From JAJFFW01 sp039187035 (lineage in GTDB: Bacteria; Pseudomonadota; Alphaproteobacteria; Caulobacterales; Parvularculaceae): DNA of 14,299 nucleotides. The stretch spans positions 1-14,299 of the forward strand of contig JBCCZS010000073.1 in the NCBI GenBank assembly GCA_039187035.1, given 5' to 3'. Below are positions 12,622 through 14,299 of this stretch, piece by piece. The notes beneath the pieces were generated by a model, which saw only the letters and a list, made by a program, of their open reading frames with translations, was not told the origin of the DNA and did not search any database. Position numbers and translations under genes: made by a program. The number at the start of each line of letters is the position of its first letter. The stretch's first letter is position 1.

Positions 12622-13014
12622 ATGGTGTGTCGATTGAGAATTCGCGCCGCGTTTGCGGTCGCCGTGCTCGCCTTTGCGGCGACGCCGGTCCTTGCGGGCG
12701 ACGCACGCTGGCTGACCTTGACGGCGGACGAGCGCGCAATGGTCGACCGCGTCGCGGCCGACCTCTTCGCTGAGGCGTTCGCGGCCGCCGACACCGGCGA
12801 GGATTGGGGCGCATCGGTCCGTCGCTGGTCCGCCGAACAAGGCGTCGCGCAGGACGCCGCCGTGCCGCCCGCCGCGCAAGACGCGTACTTCCCGACCTTC
12901 GACACGCTATCGACGGCCGAACAGGCGCCGTTCCGGCGCCGGGCGATGGACGCGCTCGGGGTGCGCGCGCCGTCCCACGACGCCGCGCCGCCGGGGGGCG
13001 CGCGGGACCTCTAG
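12622..13014 (+). CDS. Small secreted protein of unknown function
   Basis: The 130-aa product starts with a clear Sec signal peptide: basic residues CRLRIR, a hydrophobic core AAFAVAVLAFAATP, and a VLA-GD cleavage site after residue 25. The mature part is about 105 aa and acidic in its first half (LTADERAMVDRVAADLFAEA, then DTGEDWG). It ends with FPTFDTLSTAEQAPFRRRAM followed by a Pro/Ala/Gly-rich tail. It has no cysteine outside the signal peptide, no lipobox and no family I recognise. The ATG at 12622 is chosen because it directly precedes the signal peptide; a GTG at 12601 would add seven residues. It is divergent from rpmF and convergent with the PadR gene. Confidence 0.68.
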   Translation: MVCRLRIRAAFAVAVLAFAATPVLAGDARWLTLTADERAMVDRVAADLFAEAFAAADTGEDWGASVRRWSAEQGVAQDAAVPPAAQDAYFPTFDTLSTAEQAPFRRRAMDALGVRAPSHDAAPPGGARDL

Positions 13015-13042
13015 CGATTCCCGGACGACGCGCGTCGCGGCG

Positions 13043-13603
13043 TCACCGGCGTTGGCGCGCTTCCAGCCGGTCGATGCAGCGTGCGCACCACTCGACATAG
13101 ACGTCCGCCATGCGTCGCCCGGCGTCGAAAACGAGATGGCGGAAAAACTCCTCGTCCGACAGATCGTTTGGAAAAAGCGGGCCTTGTTCGGCCGCCCAAC
13201 CCCGCTCGATTTCCTGGAGGCGGTCGCGCCGCCCGCTCATGATCTCGTAGAGATCGCGAAAGAACGTCAGCGCTTTGTCGGTGTCGTCGACCGCGTTGAG
13301 AAAGAATGCTTGGGCGAGGTAATGCCGACGCTCCAGCGCGACCTGCGGCCCGGAGGTCAGCCAATCGGCCAATTCTTCTTTGCCGCGATCGGTGCGCCGG
13401 TAGACGCGCCGCGCCGGCCCTTTGCCGGGATCGACGAGCTCGCTGCGCACGAAGTCCTGGTCTTCGAGTTTGCGCAGGATCGGATAGACCTGGGACAAGT
13501 TCATCGACCAAAAGAAGCTGAGCGAGGCCTCGCACTCTTTCTGCATGTCGTAACCGCTCAGGGGGCGCGACAGGAGGCCGAGCAAAATGTGCGGCAAGCT
13601 CAT
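13043..13603 (-). CDS. PadR-family transcriptional regulator
   Basis: The 186-aa product has an N-terminal winged helix (about 1-85): ILLGLLSRPLSGYDMQKECE, then FFWSMNLSQVYPILRKLEDQ, and a wing with GKGPARRVYRRTDRGKEELA. An alpha-helical C-terminal half (LERRHYLAQAFFLNAVDDTD onward) resembles the Vir_act_alpha_C dimerisation domain. PadR proteins are usually dimeric repressors released by a small ligand, often controlling an adjacent membrane or efflux gene. The start is the ATG at 13603; no strong Shine-Dalgarno sequence is visible, consistent with coupling to the upstream gene, which ends 16 nt before it. The ligand cannot be predicted. Confidence 0.92.
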   Translation of the reverse strand: MSLPHILLGLLSRPLSGYDMQKECEASLSFFWSMNLSQVYPILRKLEDQDFVRSELVDPGKGPARRVYRRTDRGKEELADWLTSGPQVALERRHYLAQAFFLNAVDDTDKALTFFRDLYEIMSGRRDRLQEIERGWAAEQGPLFPNDLSDEEFFRHLVFDAGRRMADVYVEWCARCIDRLEARQRR

Positions 13604-13619
13604 CCCGCGCGGCTCGCCG

Positions 13620-14299
13620 TCAACCGCGCCGTTCGGCGGCTTCGAACCGGCGCCGTTGGATGCGCTTCCAAATCGCGGACGACGGAATGCCGATCGCGGC
13701 CGGCGCCAGCCACGGCGCCAATTCCCAGCCGGTGTCGGCGAAAAGGGGATCGATCACGCTGCGCGCGCCGAAGACGGCGAAGGCGGTGTGAAACGCGATC
13801 CCGGAGCCGAGCATCGCATCCATATGTTCGAGCAGCCACGCGTAGTCCTCCACCGTCCGGCGCAGCGCAAACGTCGCCATTTCCGCGGATAACAAAAATC
13901 CGAGCGGGCTCAATGCGATGAGCAACAGACCGTTCGGCGGGGTGAATACCGCGACGTAAGTGACGAGCGCGACGCTCGACGACAAGGCGATCGCGGCCAA
14001 GACGAGTTGGACGGCGCGCCACAAAAACGGCCGACCCTTGCGCGACGCGATCGCCAACACCGCGCGTTGCAAGACGATGAACACGACGACGCCGAGATAA
14101 CCGAGAAAGACCACCGAGGCGAATTCCGCCGGCCGGTCTTGCGGTCGAACGCCGTCGACGACGGCCGTGCCGAGGCGCAAAAACGTCGAGAACACCGCCG
14201 ACAATGCAACGAGGCAACCGGCTGCGTAGTAACTCCGGCCCTGCCAAACATGCAGCCGGCTCCCTTTGGTGGTGAAAATCTGGCCCCAGAAAAGCAACA
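13620..14299 (-). CDS. Polytopic membrane protein, DUF2306-like (5' end at or beyond window edge)
   Basis: The frame is open to the window edge, and only a TTG at 14297 could start it inside, so the gene is probably 5'-partial. The visible 225 aa contain about six hydrophobic segments. Conserved-looking elements are TTKGSRLHVWQGRSYYAAG near the start, and EHMDAMLGSGIAFHTAFAVF near the end. Both resemble the layout of DUF2306-type membrane proteins, where K-G-x-x-H-x-x-x-G-R-x-Y precedes a membrane helix. The function of such proteins is unknown and the family match is only moderate. The gene lies 16 nt upstream of the PadR gene on the same strand and is likely its co-transcribed target or partner. 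Confidence 0.6.
   Translation of the reverse strand, partial: LLFWGQIFTTKGSRLHVWQGRSYYAAGCLVALSAVFSTFLRLGTAVVDGVRPQDRPAEFASVVFLGYLGVVVFIVLQRAVLAIASRKGRPFLWRAVQLVLAAIALSSSVALVTYVAVFTPPNGLLLIALSPLGFLLSAEMATFALRRTVEDYAWLLEHMDAMLGSGIAFHTAFAVFGARSVIDPLFADTGWELAPWLAPAAIGIPSSAIWKRIQRRRFEAAERRG

Noticed and set aside
12405..12905. Upstream extension of the rpmF frame to a 227-aa protein
   Set aside because: L32 always begins MAVPKSK, and a ribosome-binding site precedes that ATG. The extension is low-complexity and antisense to the secreted-protein gene.
1..14299. CRISPR arrays, tRNA or rRNA genes, complete insertion sequences, toxin-antitoxin pairs
   Set aside because: Reading both strands by eye showed no regularly spaced repeats, cloverleaf arms, transposase motifs or paired small toxin/antitoxin frames. 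Only the partial recombinase at the left edge hints at a mobile element.

Overview
The window is high-GC, gene-dense DNA with short intergenic gaps. It carries a recognisable DivK-PleD cell-cycle cassette, so the source is almost certainly an alphaproteobacterium with a Caulobacter-type cell-cycle network. A Parvularculaceae or Hyphomonadaceae-like lineage would fit, but the family is a guess. Most genes are core functions: two ribosomal proteins, enolase, DinB, DivK and PleD. A few accessory genes sit between them.

Layout, left to right. (1) 1-1028, plus: the C-terminal part of a tyrosine recombinase, cut by the window edge, overlaps by 4 nt a gene for an exported AroQ-gamma chorismate mutase. 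(2) 1097-2338, plus: a polytopic GT87/DUF2029-type glycosyltransferase. Its 3' end overlaps by 61 nt the end of a convergent ATP-grasp gene of unknown substrate (2278-3288, minus). (3) 3439-3693, plus: a promoter and rpmG (L33, 55 aa, GTG start), tail to tail with pleD. (4) 5518-3698, minus: divK then pleD, preceded by a CtrA-like box and a strong leader hairpin. (5) 5702-9353, plus: five coupled genes, namely dinB with an N-terminal zinc-finger extension, a RidA-family protein, a COG3146/FemAB-like protein, a DUF2007 protein and a HIT-family hydrolase. (6) 9421-10587, plus: a solitary m5C DNA methyltransferase. It runs into the 5' remnant of an oppositely oriented SAM-dependent methyltransferase (10576-10728). 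(7) 12019-10745, minus: eno with its own promoter. (8) 12404-12222, minus: rpmF (L32), divergent from a small secreted protein of unknown function (12622-13014, plus). (9) 14299-13043, minus: a membrane protein cut by the window edge, followed by a PadR-family regulator.

Functional links. DivK and PleD act together: DivK is the phospho-relay switch upstream of CtrA, and PleD makes c-di-GMP. The dinB cluster couples a translesion polymerase with small housekeeping or metabolite-repair proteins. The membrane protein and PadR regulator look like an autoregulated pair.

I found no CRISPR array, tRNA, rRNA or complete insertion sequence. No clearly new multi-gene system is visible. The best leads are the uncharacterised ATP-grasp enzyme, the conserved-looking dinB-ridA-COG3146-DUF2007-HIT unit, the methyltransferase/remnant junction after eno, and the CtrA-like site plus hairpin ahead of divK.
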